64,000 bases of DNA, taken from positions 1,674,001 to 1,738,000 of the forward strand of contig NZ_CP134195.1 of assembly GCF_031585635.1 (NCBI RefSeq). The letters run 5' to 3'. Below are positions 10,590 to 18,953 of this stretch, piece by piece. Positions within the stretch are counted from its first letter, which is position 1, and every line of letters starts with the position of its first letter. This DNA is from Paraburkholderia sp. FT54 (lineage in GTDB: Bacteria; Pseudomonadota; Gammaproteobacteria; Burkholderiales; Burkholderiaceae). Both the position numbers and the translations under genes were made by a program. The notes under the pieces are model-generated. The model saw only the letters and a program-made list of their open reading frames with translations. It was not told the origin of the DNA and did no database searches.

Positions 10590-10621
10590 CCGATACCGTC
10601 AAGCCTGTCTGACGGTATCGG
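10590..10621 (+). terminator. Strong stem-loop after guaA
   Basis: A perfect 12-bp stem (CCGATACCGTCA with TGACGGTATCGG) and 8-nt loop, 27 nt after the guaA stop. A third copy of the arm, CTGACGGTAT, follows at once at 10622. No T-run follows, so termination efficiency is uncertain. Confidence 0.5.
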
Positions 10622-10897
10622 CTGACGGTATACGTCCGAGCACTTCGTCTGCTCACAGACATGCGGTTGCGCGCGCAAGCCGGCCAGCAAATCCATAAGG
10701 TTGCCGATCGGCGGGGGCTATATGCGGCAGTCACGCCGTCAGGCGCGGTGAGCCTCCGGCTTCGATCGTCGACAATCGGGCGCCGCGAAATCCAATGGAG
10801 CGGCGAGCGCGCAATCCCGCACAGCTGATCAACTCCCCGTCGCGTCCGCACCGACTTCTCCCGTCTTCAAATCCGTAGGCCGAAGGTGCGCCCAGGC
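10622..10897. other. Gap at the core/accessory boundary, no gene seen
   Basis: About 275 nt without a recognisable gene on either strand. A T-loop-like string near 10865 is not part of a cloverleaf. This is the boundary between the conserved guaA block and the accessory DNA. Confidence 0.5.
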
Positions 10898-11638
10898 TCA
10901 CGCATTCATCCCACCATCCACCGTAAGATTCGCGCCGGTAATGTAAGAGGCCTCCGGGCCGGCGACGAAAGCTACCATGCCAGCGATTTCCTCAGCGCGC
11001 CCATAGCGGCCGAGTGCGGTGGCTGCCTTCTGCGGCACCGCCCAATCGCCTGAGGCGGGATTCAGGTCTGTATCGATCGGACCCGGCTGGACGTTGTTCA
11101 CCGTGATGCCCCGACCTCCCAGCTCCCGAGACAGCGCCTGAGTGAACATCCTGACGGCTGCCTTCGTGGCTGCGTAAGGCACCAGTCCGGGCGCAATGGC
11201 ACGCTCGCCGACCGCCGAACCGATCATGATGATGCGGCCACCGTCGCCAAGGTGCTTCAGCGCAGCCTTGGTCGTAGCGAACACGCCGCGGACGTTGATG
11301 TCGATCACCCGATCCATCTCCTCCAGTGTCGTGTCTTCGAACGGCTTCGGAATGGCCGTGCCGGCATTGTTCACCAGCACATCCAGCCGACCGAAGGTCG
11401 CAAAAGTTTTTTCGACCGCGGCCTCGATAGCTTTGACGTCAGTAGCGTCGGCCTGGATCGCGATAGCCTTTCCGCCATTGAGTTCGATCTCTTTGACGAC
11501 GGCCGAAGCCGCGCTGGCGTCCTTCGAATATGTCAAGGCCACCCGCGCTCCATCCGCGGCGAGACGCTTCGAGATTGCCGCACCGATGCCGCGTGAACCG
11601 CCGGTAACGAGTGCCACTTTTTGAGCTAAGTTAGGCAT
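10898..11638 (-). CDS. SDR-family NAD(P)-dependent oxidoreductase
   Basis: 246 residues of a classical short-chain dehydrogenase. Cofactor motif TGGSRGIGAAI at about residues 12-22, NNAG at about 91-94, catalytic Ser in IGSAVGE, YAATK with the catalytic Tyr and Lys, and the C-terminal ITGANLTVDGGMNA. Resembles FabG-like 3-oxoacyl reductases but the substrate cannot be deduced. Upstream on the same strand lie a DUF427 gene and a GST, suggesting a small stress or detoxification group. Confidence 0.93.
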   Translation of the reverse strand: MPNLAQKVALVTGGSRGIGAAISKRLAADGARVALTYSKDASAASAVVKEIELNGGKAIAIQADATDVKAIEAAVEKTFATFGRLDVLVNNAGTAIPKPFEDTTLEEMDRVIDINVRGVFATTKAALKHLGDGGRIIMIGSAVGERAIAPGLVPYAATKAAVRMFTQALSRELGGRGITVNNVQPGPIDTDLNPASGDWAVPQKAATALGRYGRAEEIAGMVAFVAGPEASYITGANLTVDGGMNA

Positions 11639-11686
11639 GTGATTTCCTAAAGTTTCCGTGCGCGGTTCACCGCGTCACCAATCCAG

Positions 11687-12106
11687 TTAATGATTGACCG
11701 CTGTCGAAGCGGCCGGCCGCTCGTCGATCGCATCCACGCGATCCGGATAGAACGCGAGGTGATTGCGGATTTGTGCGACGGCATCGTATGGGTTCTCGTA
11801 GGTCCAAACGGCGTTGACCGCGCGCTCGCCGCCGGCCGGAATCGAGAAGTACGCGCAATCGCCCTTATATGGGCAGTAGGTCGCGTGGTCGGTGCGCTCG
11901 AGCAAGGTCATGTCGATATCCTTTCGCGGGATGTAGACGACCGCTGGGTAATGGGCTTCGCGCAGCGTCAACGCATCCTGCGTATCGACGATGATCTTTC
12001 CGGCCACCGTGACCACCACCCGCGACGGATTGCGTTCGATGGTGATCGGATGGTCCCTGCCTGGAATCTTCACTGACCGGGCGGTGGGAGTGGTATTGCT
12101 GACCAT
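11687..12106 (-). CDS. DUF427 domain protein
   Basis: 139 residues. The DUF427 signature is clear: TYCPYKGDCAYFSI followed by AVWTYENPYDAVAQIRNHLA and FYPDRV. The family is widespread and structurally a small beta-tent fold; its function is not established. It is 48 nt upstream of the SDR gene and reads in the same direction. Confidence 0.92.
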   Translation of the reverse strand: MVSNTTPTARSVKIPGRDHPITIERNPSRVVVTVAGKIIVDTQDALTLREAHYPAVVYIPRKDIDMTLLERTDHATYCPYKGDCAYFSIPAGGERAVNAVWTYENPYDAVAQIRNHLAFYPDRVDAIDERPAASTAVNH

Positions 12107-12148
12107 GGGTGTCTCCTTGAGTTGGCGCTTCAGCGCCGGTGCAATGCG

Positions 12149-12805
12149 TCATGCGGCGGCGCTCGGCCGGGCGGATACCTCGTCGTACCATCGCTGGAAC
12201 GCGGAGTGTTCGACTGGAATCCGCATCTTCAGCGCGTTGGCGGCGAAGTCGACGGTCACGAGCGTCGTGATGTCCGCTGCGGAGAAATCATCGCCGGCGA
12301 CGAACCGGACTGTCTCGAGTCGCTCGTTGAAGTCGGCGAAGAAGTCGGCTACGCGCTGTTTGCTTCGCGCGATCAGTTCGGGAATCTGGTCATAGGCATG
12401 CGGACCTGACAGCGCACGGCCTTTCAGGCCCGTGACCGCGTTACGCACGCCTTCCATGACCGGCGCGAAGCCGTCCAGTTCCGCGCGGCGTTCCCACATC
12501 GTGACGAGGGCCTTCGACTTTGCCGTGGTGCCCAGCAACGGGGTGTGCGGATACGCTTCTTCCAGATAACGCCAGATGGCGAGCACTTCCGCGATGACGG
12601 CGCCGTCGGCGAGGACCAACGCCGGCACCTGGCTGCGCGGATTGATTGCGAGGTAAGCATCGGAAAACTGTTCTTTGGCGCCCAGGTCGACAGGCTTCAT
12701 CGGGATGTCGATCCCCTTCTCGGCGATGAAAATGCGCACACGGCGTGCGTTCGGAGAGCCTTTCGATTCGTACAGTATGGGTGTGGCGGTTGTCATTGGC
12801 ATCAT
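12149..12805 (-). CDS. Glutathione S-transferase family protein
   Basis: 218 residues. A thioredoxin-like N-terminal domain has SPNARRVRIFIAEKGI and the glutathione-binding cis-Pro region INPRSQVPALVLADG, then the helical C-terminal domain with DDFSAADITTL. It likely conjugates or reduces an electrophile in the cytoplasm. The start may be the second Met (12799). It is 43 nt upstream of the DUF427 gene. Confidence 0.92.
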   Translation of the reverse strand: MMPMTTATPILYESKGSPNARRVRIFIAEKGIDIPMKPVDLGAKEQFSDAYLAINPRSQVPALVLADGAVIAEVLAIWRYLEEAYPHTPLLGTTAKSKALVTMWERRAELDGFAPVMEGVRNAVTGLKGRALSGPHAYDQIPELIARSKQRVADFFADFNERLETVRFVAGDDFSAADITTLVTVDFAANALKMRIPVEHSAFQRWYDEVSARPSAAA

Positions 12806-12889
12806 CCTTTCTAATGTCTCGTATCAATATGGATGCCTGATTAATCCGGCATCTCGAAGAACCTGGGAACGGGCGCGAATCGGATGAGT

Positions 12890-13636
12890 CTAGAGTTTCG
12901 AGCCGCCGTCGACACGCAGCGTTTCACCGGTAATCCAGCGCGCTGCGTCCGAGGCGAGAAAGGCAACCGTTCCGCCGATGTCATCAGGTTGCGCGACGCG
13001 CTTTAACGCCTGCATGCCGAGCGCGACCTCGCGTCCCGCGTCGGTCCTGGTGAAGTTCGACATGTCGGTTTCGACGACGCCGGGCGCAACTGCATTCACG
13101 CGAATCTCGCGTTCACCAAGTGCCGAAGCGAAATGCCTGACGAGTGTATCGACCGCCCCCTTGGTGGCCGCGTATGCGGGGAACTTGCCGACCGCGGCAC
13201 GCGCCGCGAGCGACGAGAGCAGGACGACGCTGCTGCCTTTGCACATCACGGGCAGTAACTGCTGCACGAGGAAATAGGGCGCGCGCACATTCACGGCAAA
13301 GAGGTCGTCGAAATCTTCGATGGTCGTTTCCTCGATGCTCGCGGCCTTTGAAATGCCGGCGTTCGCCACCAGAATGTCCAGACGATGGCCGATAACAGCG
13401 CGTACGCGTTTTGCGAGCGTATGCGGGCCGTCCGCGTCGCGCAGATCCGCGGCGATTTTCTGGGCGTTGCCGCCGGCCGCGCGGATTTCGGCGACGACAG
13501 CATCCGCCGCCTGTTCCCCGCTGCTGTAGTGAACGAGCACCTGTGCGCCTGCTTTCGCGAGTGCGAGCGCACTGGCGCGGCCGATGCCGCGTGAGGCGCC
13601 CGTGACGAGCGCGGTCTTTCCGGTGAGGTGGGTCAT
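12890..13636 (-). CDS. SDR-family oxidoreductase
   Basis: 248 residues. Motifs: TGASRGIGRAS near the N-terminus, NAGISKA, YAATKGAVDTL with the catalytic Tyr and Lys, and ITGETLRVDGGSKL at the end. The ATG at 13636 is chosen for its AGGAGC ribosome-binding site; an upstream in-frame extension of 47 codons has no SDR content. It is divergent from the LysR gene at 13798, which is the usual layout of a regulator and its target. Confidence 0.92.
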   Translation of the reverse strand: MTHLTGKTALVTGASRGIGRASALALAKAGAQVLVHYSSGEQAADAVVAEIRAAGGNAQKIAADLRDADGPHTLAKRVRAVIGHRLDILVANAGISKAASIEETTIEDFDDLFAVNVRAPYFLVQQLLPVMCKGSSVVLLSSLAARAAVGKFPAYAATKGAVDTLVRHFASALGEREIRVNAVAPGVVETDMSNFTRTDAGREVALGMQALKRVAQPDDIGGTVAFLASDAARWITGETLRVDGGSKL

Positions 13637-13762
13637 GAGATTGCTCCTGGTTGCTGTGGGTTCGTCGTTCGTCGCGGTTTGCCGGTAGGCTCCGCGACGC
13701 CCCTTGTTCGCTAATCTAGTGGTCGATTGCGCAAAGCAAAAAGACTTTGTAGGCTGGTGGGC

Positions 13763-13777
13763 ATGCCTATGAGGCAT
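13763..13777. promoter_or_regulatory. Candidate LysR operator
   Basis: ATGCCTATGAGGCAT is a perfect dyad (arms ATGCCT and AGGCAT) containing the LysR-type T-N11-A pattern. It lies 20 nt before the LysR gene and in the divergent gap with the SDR gene. Binding is inferred from the family rule. Confidence 0.5.
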
Positions 13778-13797
13778 CGGGTGCGGGCGAGGAGCAT

Positions 13798-14697
13798 ATG
13801 GAACTTCGACATCTGCGGTATTTCGTTGCCGTCGCGGAGACGGGCAGCCTCACGGTTGCGGCCGAACAGCGTCTGCACACGTCGCAGCCGTCTCTTAGCC
13901 GGCAGATTCGCGATCTGGAAGACGAGGTCCGCGCGGAACTGTTCAGCCGCAGTGCGCGCGGCGTCGAACTGACTGCAGCGGGCAAGGCTTTTCTCGACCA
14001 CGCGCGGCTGGCGCTTGCGCAGGTCGACGCCGCGACCGAGGCGGCGCGCCGCGCGGCGCAGCCGGCGAAACAGGCCTTCGCGCTGGGCTTTCAGACCGGC
14101 GAGGAAATAACCTGGCTGCCGCGCGCCATGCAGGTTCTGCGCGATGAATTGCCGAATATCGACGTCACCGTATCGAGCAGCTATTCGCCGGACCTCGCCG
14201 ATGCGCTAGCGCGTGGCCGGCTCGACCTCGCGTTTCTGCGGGCCGAACCGGGATTCGATCTCGACTATCGCGTCGTCTGCAGGGAGAAGCTCATTGTGCT
14301 GATGCCTAGCGACCACCGGCTGACCGCGCGAACAGCGATCCGCCCGGAAGATCTCGTGGGCGAGACGTTCATCATGGCGTCGAACAAGGCGAGGGTGCTG
14401 CACGAAGTGATCGAGAGGTATCTACAACAGAGCGGGGTCGAAATCACGCCCGACCACGGCGTCGACAATCTCGCAATGGCGATGTCCCTCGTGGCGTCCA
14501 CGCGTGGGCTGGCGTTGATGCCGGAGTACGCGACCAACCTGCTGCCATGGTCGGTCGTCAGCCGCCCCCTTGAAGGCGATGCCCCGACGGTTGATCTCGT
14601 CATTGGCTACAGCAGGTCGAACACCTCTTCAGTCCTTAAGCTGTTCCTTTCGAGAGCGGAAGAACTCTCGGCACCGTTCACTACACGAGCCTCATGA
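13798..14697 (+). CDS. LysR-family transcriptional regulator
   Basis: 299 residues. The N-terminal winged helix-turn-helix (MELRHLRYFVAVAETGSLT, then LHTSQPSLSRQIRDLE) is complete, and the C-terminal substrate-binding domain includes LMPSDHRLTAR and GLALMPEYA. An AGGAG site precedes the ATG. It probably controls the divergent SDR gene and itself through the dyad at 13763. The effector is unknown. Confidence 0.95.
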   Translation: MELRHLRYFVAVAETGSLTVAAEQRLHTSQPSLSRQIRDLEDEVRAELFSRSARGVELTAAGKAFLDHARLALAQVDAATEAARRAAQPAKQAFALGFQTGEEITWLPRAMQVLRDELPNIDVTVSSSYSPDLADALARGRLDLAFLRAEPGFDLDYRVVCREKLIVLMPSDHRLTARTAIRPEDLVGETFIMASNKARVLHEVIERYLQQSGVEITPDHGVDNLAMAMSLVASTRGLALMPEYATNLLPWSVVSRPLEGDAPTVDLVIGYSRSNTSSVLKLFLSRAEELSAPFTTRAS

Positions 14698-14702
14698 GGA
14701 AA

Positions 14703-14729
14703 AGCCCGGCGCGTGTCAACCACCGGGCT
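14703..14729 (-). terminator. Terminator at the end of the transglutaminase gene
   Basis: A 7-bp stem (AGCCCGG with CCGGGCT) with a 13-nt loop. On the minus strand it is followed by TTTCC. It overlaps the last codons of the transglutaminase gene and sits between two convergent genes. Confidence 0.5.
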
Positions 14730-15525
14730 CGCACACGACCTTGAACTTGACGAGGACGGCCGGCCCAAACGCGTTGCTGAGTGCAACATCGGTCGCGTCG
14801 CGACCTCGCGCCATCAGCACGCGGCCTGTCCTGGGCGCGTTGTTCCGGGGATCGAAAGTCTGCCAGCGATCACCCAGATATGCTTCAAACCATGCGCAAA
14901 AGTCCATTGGCGCGTAGGGCGGCGGCAGACCGACATCGCTGATATAGCCGCTACAGTAGCGCGCAGGAATGTTCATCGCGCGACACAACGCGACCGCCAG
15001 ATGTGCGTAGTCCCGGCACACACCGACTCTTTCCTGATAGGCCTCGTGAGCCGTTCTTGTCGGCCGGGCTTGCTGGTAGTCAAAAGCGATATGCCGATGC
15101 ACAAAGTCGCAGATCGCCTGCACGCGAGGCCGCCCTTGGGCTGTGCCGCCAAACAGCGCCCATGCCGTATTCGACAGCAGGTCGGTTTCACAGTACCTGC
15201 TTCCCAGAAGAAACTGCATGCACTCATCAGGCAAGTGCTCCACAGGACTCTGGTAGTTCTCCGGCGGTGGCTCCTCGGGGTGGTCCGCTACGCTGAGCAA
15301 GGCCTCCGTCGAAAGCGCAAGGTAGCCGCTGGAGGGTGTAACCAGACGGCTGCAAAGGTTGCCGAACGAGTCGTGATACTGGGTTAGGGGTATCGGCGGA
15401 TCGACTTGCAGGCGATCCGCTTCAATCACATCATCCACGTGTGAGGAATGCGTGTTTAGCATGAGTAGCATGGGGATGGGCTGGCTGCACGAAAAGACCA
15501 GTTCGAATCCGACGCGAAGGTTCAT
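14716..15525 (-). CDS. Transglutaminase-like cysteine protease family protein
   Basis: 269 residues. The N-terminal beta domain (MNLRVGFELVFSCSQPIPML) is typical of bacterial transglutaminase-like proteins. The core has GVCRDYAHLAVALCRAMNIP with the catalytic Cys, then ARYCSGYISDVG, then FCAWFEAYLGDRWQTFDPR holding the catalytic His position and Asp. The ATG at 15525 has GGAGGG upstream. No signal peptide is seen, so it is probably cytoplasmic. It lies 13 nt downstream of a small Cys-rich gene. Confidence 0.9.
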   Translation of the reverse strand: MNLRVGFELVFSCSQPIPMLLMLNTHSSHVDDVIEADRLQVDPPIPLTQYHDSFGNLCSRLVTPSSGYLALSTEALLSVADHPEEPPPENYQSPVEHLPDECMQFLLGSRYCETDLLSNTAWALFGGTAQGRPRVQAICDFVHRHIAFDYQQARPTRTAHEAYQERVGVCRDYAHLAVALCRAMNIPARYCSGYISDVGLPPPYAPMDFCAWFEAYLGDRWQTFDPRNNAPRTGRVLMARGRDATDVALSNAFGPAVLVKFKVVCEPGG

Positions 15526-15538
15526 GGTCCCTCCGCTT

Positions 15539-15796
15539 TTACGAAGCAACCGCACCGCTTGCGACGCAATGCTCGTCCGCAACCATGTGCTCGGGTCCCA
15601 ACGACCGCCCGCATGCAGGGCACGCCGGCGTCGTCTCTGAAAAGAGTGCGTCGAGGCCGTCGTACACTCCCTTGTGAGACAACTCGCGTAGCGTTGCGAG
15701 GTACCAGTGCGAGCGGCCGTCGTCGTATCTGCTCTCGACGATCGAGCCTCGATGCCCACATGGGCAGATAACGTGAGTAATCGTACGGGATGCCAT
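15539..15796 (-). CDS. Small protein with two CxxC-type zinc motifs
   Basis: 85 residues. ICPCGHRG near the N-terminus and CPACGRSL near residue 60 could form one zinc site. The central sequence WYLATLRELSHKGVYDGLDAL is well-structured. TGGAGAG precedes the ATG. Its stop is 13 nt from the transglutaminase start, so the two are probably co-translated. Family not recognised. Confidence 0.75.
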   Translation of the reverse strand: MASRTITHVICPCGHRGSIVESRYDDGRSHWYLATLRELSHKGVYDGLDALFSETTPACPACGRSLGPEHMVADEHCVASGAVAS

Positions 15797-16511
15797 GATG
15801 CTCTCCAGAGGCTCGGCACCCGGTCGCGCTGTCAGACTGCCAGCTTCAGGATGCTCAGGGCCAGAATTGGGTTTCGGTCACTTCAGTTGTGTCGGGTCAG
15901 CGCCGCAGATTGGAAGCAGCGATTCCACCCGGGTCATTTATCAATGCACAGCGCAACAGATGTACCTGGCATTTGCGAATCGCGGACGTCGCACGAATAA
16001 GGCGCGGAGTTCACGTGGCTGGACATAAACGAGCAGATCCGCTCGCGATGAGGCAAAGGTCGCGAGGAAATCACTTTTCGCCTTAAATGCCTGTGTTCTC
16101 GCAAAATCTGGTTTCGACAAAGTCGGGTTTCCGACGCCACAACCGACGATGCGCCGTGAGCCGGGGCCGTGCGCAACACCTATGCCTGGTCCGTCACACA
16201 AAACGATCATCCAGCCGGTGCTCAAACAGGTGTTGCGGTGCAACATTTATCCGCTTATGCTGAGGTCAATGACGGGACTGCGGGAAGCGACGCGAACGCG
16301 TCGCCGCCGTGCTTTTGAATTACGACGCGCGCGTTGAGCGTTGAGCCCCTTCATATTTTTCCGACCTTGCCGCGCTTGAACTGTCGGCCCGAAAATCCCG
16401 ACGGTCACGTGGGCGTTTGCCCCTTTCAACAAACATTAAATGCCGTGCCGGCACATTCCCGTTCGCGCGAAATTCAATATTTTTAGGCATCCATACCAAG
16501 TGGATCTTTAT
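15797..16511. other. Long intergenic region with one dyad
   Basis: About 715 nt without a recognisable gene. It holds a perfect inverted repeat TGTTGC-GGT-GCAACA at 16231-16245, a possible operator for the downstream phasin-like gene, and an AT-richer stretch after 16420 that is a likely promoter region. Confidence 0.45.
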
Positions 16512-17015
16512 ATGGAAAACATAACTCCTATTTCGTCACGCCATGGACCCGTCTTCGACGTCTCAAGCAGCTGGTTCTGTCTCTTTGCCGAGGTTTGTGA
16601 ACTGCTCAGTGCAACGACGCAAGTGGTGCGTCTGCGCACTGTGCGCATGGCATTGGCGGGTCCGGTGCCCAGTCCGCGTGACCGGGCTGAGTTCAGCATC
16701 ATGGGCATTGAAAAATGCGAGGCCACATCCGAATCGATAGTGGCCATGAACACCGGGCTGGTCAACCTAGCCGTCGAGTTCACCAGCGATACCTGCAACC
16801 TGATCCGTGCCATGTCAGCGGCGCCTGGCGCATTCGCCTCAAGACGCCCCGTCACGCAAGGGTGTGAACATCGGCCAAGTTTTTTGACGGCCGTCATTCA
16901 GTCTCCTTCGAACCCCTTGTACCTGGCGGGTTCGATGACCTCTCTGGTCCGGGAAATGCTCGCGCCGATTCATGGCCGTGCCACCGCGAATGCAAGACGC
17001 CTGGGCGCGGAATGA
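16512..17015 (+). CDS. Phasin-like protein
   Basis: 167 residues. The segment EFSIMGIEKCEATSESIVAM followed by NTGLVNLAVEF resembles the amphipathic helix of polyhydroxyalkanoate granule phasins, and the protein lacks a signal peptide. The C-terminal third is not phasin-like. It overlaps the downstream methyltransferase by 4 nt (ATGA). The family call is by eye and tentative; a hypothetical protein is the alternative. Confidence 0.5.
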   Translation: MENITPISSRHGPVFDVSSSWFCLFAEVCELLSATTQVVRLRTVRMALAGPVPSPRDRAEFSIMGIEKCEATSESIVAMNTGLVNLAVEFTSDTCNLIRAMSAAPGAFASRRPVTQGCEHRPSFLTAVIQSPSNPLYLAGSMTSLVREMLAPIHGRATANARRLGAE

Positions 17016-17917
17016 CCGCCGCCATGGAGCGGCCGCGCGCGAAAGCTCGTCCTTCGTTAACTGAACGAAGCGATCGGGAAATAGCCCGGATTCCCTCGAA
17101 ACTGGAGGGGGTATCGGAAACGATGCTGTGGACGCTCTACGACCGGGCCTGCGAATCGCGCCGCGCCGACGCGATTCTGGTGGATCCCGATAGCGTGCGC
17201 ATCTGCAACGCCATTGACTATGATTTCGCGGGGCACTTCGGCCATCCCTTTGGCTCCTTCTCCGCGCGGGCTGCGGAAATCGATCGGCTCCTGAAAGACT
17301 GGCTCGACCGGCATCCGAAAGGATGGGTCATATCGCTGGGCGAAGGGCTTGAAACACAGGCTCATCGTGTAGACAACGGCCACATGACCTGGCTCACGGT
17401 CGACTTGCCGCCGGCAATTGAACTACGCGAGCGATTCCTGCCTTCTTCGAGGCGCTTTCGCTGCATCGCTTCCAGTGTTTTCGAGCCGGATTGGGCAAAT
17501 GGGATCAAAGCCAGCGCTGATGTTTTTGTCGTGGCGCAAGGGCTGTTCATGTATCTCCAGCCAGATGCGGTGAGACGCCTGTTTATCCGGATCGCCGAGC
17601 GCTTTCCGGGTGCCGAGATTGCATTTGACGCGATCCCGCGCTGGTTTTCCGGACTCACCCACTGGGGTGTCATGACAACGCCGCGTTACCGTTTGCCGCC
17701 GATGCCGTGGGGCATCAATGGCGACGAGATACAAACGTGTCTGCATGGCTGGTCGCCGGAGATCGCAGCGCTGCGCACGTTCGAGTATTGCGCACCACGA
17801 GGCTGGTCACGGCTGGCGGCCGACCTTTGTCGCCTTCATCCGCTTGGCAAGAGTCATTTGCCGTTCCTCGTGCATGTGAAATTGAAGGACCGTCGACTAT
17901 CCGGACGGGCGGGATGA
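17012..17917 (+). CDS. Leucine-carboxyl-methyltransferase-family (PPM1-type) O-methyltransferase
   Basis: 301 residues. The SAM-binding core reads GWVISLGEGLETQAHRVD and the acidic loop TWLTVDLPPAIELRERFLP, as in the bacterial LCMT/PPM1 group that often acts in polyketide or small-molecule O-methylation. VFVVAQGLFMYLQPDAVRRL is a family signature. It is translationally coupled to the phasin-like gene. Substrate unknown. Confidence 0.85.
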   Translation: MTAAMERPRAKARPSLTERSDREIARIPSKLEGVSETMLWTLYDRACESRRADAILVDPDSVRICNAIDYDFAGHFGHPFGSFSARAAEIDRLLKDWLDRHPKGWVISLGEGLETQAHRVDNGHMTWLTVDLPPAIELRERFLPSSRRFRCIASSVFEPDWANGIKASADVFVVAQGLFMYLQPDAVRRLFIRIAERFPGAEIAFDAIPRWFSGLTHWGVMTTPRYRLPPMPWGINGDEIQTCLHGWSPEIAALRTFEYCAPRGWSRLAADLCRLHPLGKSHLPFLVHVKLKDRRLSGRAG

Positions 17918-18020
17918 CCGGCGTCGATGTCGCAACGTCGCATGAACGGGCTGCGCATTTGTTTCATTGCTGAGGCCAAGGCGACGCGCGCTGCGAACTC
18001 ACCTCCTTCAGGCGGGCACT

Positions 18021-18953
18021 ATGCAAAACAAGATTGTCACCGCTGACGACGCCATTGCGTTGATCCGCGATGGCGACGCGGTCTGTTGTTCGGGCTTTGT
18101 CGGCATTGGTACGCCGGACGAGTTGATCACGGCTTTGGCCCGGCGTTTCACGTCATCCGGCTTTCCACGCGATCTGACGCTGGTGTTCGCGGCCGCGCCG
18201 GGCGACGGCAAGGACCGCGGACTCAATCGCGTCGCGCTCCAGGGATTGGTCAAACGCGCTATTGGCGGTCATTGGTCGCTAGCGCCGAAGCTCGCTCGAA
18301 TGGCAACCGACAATCTGATCGAGGCATACAACCTGCCGCTTGGCACGATGTCGCATCTATATCGCGACATCGCGGCCCACAGGGCAGGCACGCTCAGACA
18401 GGTGGGATTGGGCACCTTCGTCGATCCGCGTTAGGCGGGAGGGAAGATCAACGCGAGGACAACCGAGGATCTGGTTAGCACTATCGATCTCGACGGCAAG
18501 ACCTGGCTTTTATACAAGGTCTTTCCGCTCAACGTCGCGCTGATTCGCGGCACGACGGCCGATCCGGAAGGCAATATCACGATGGAACGCGAAGCGCTGG
18601 TGCTCGATGCGCAGGCAGTCGCGATGGCAGTTCACAATTCAAACGGACTCGTCATCGCGCAGGTGGAGAGGATCGCGGCGAGCGGAACACTCGACCCTCG
18701 CGCAGTCGTGGTTCCGGGCATCTTCGTCGACCGTGTCGTAGTCGCATCGCCCAGTGCGCAGCCGCAGACTTACGGGACGGCCTATAACCCGGCGTTTTCC
18801 AGCGCGATCAGGATTCCGGCGGGAGCGAACGAATGCCCGCTGCTCGACGAGCGGAAGGTGATGGCTCGACGTTGTGCGTTCGAACTTCCGCTTGATGGCG
18901 TGATCAACCTGGGTATCGGCGTGCCTGAGCTGGTCGGCGCGGTCGCCGCGTGA
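18021..18953 (+). pseudogene. Acetate/3-ketoacid CoA-transferase, amber-interrupted and 3'-truncated
   Basis: Residues 1-137 read as the alpha half (VCCSGFVGIGTPDELITALA), ending at TAG 18432-18434 in GTFVDPR-stop. The same frame then continues with AGGKINARTTEDL and further family sequence to 18953, so a single base change explains the stop. The protein then ends inside INLGIGVPELVGAVAA, about 200 residues early, so the beta half with the catalytic Glu is absent. It abuts a truncated acetolactate-synthase-like gene in a different frame, which points to a deletion that fused two genes. Confidence 0.85.

Noticed and set aside
9682..10851. 389-codon minus-strand frame over guaA
   Set aside because: Antisense shadow of guaA; the part beyond guaA is not protein-like either.
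10850..10890. tRNA-like T-loop string after guaA
   Set aside because: No acceptor, D or anticodon stems can be formed around it.
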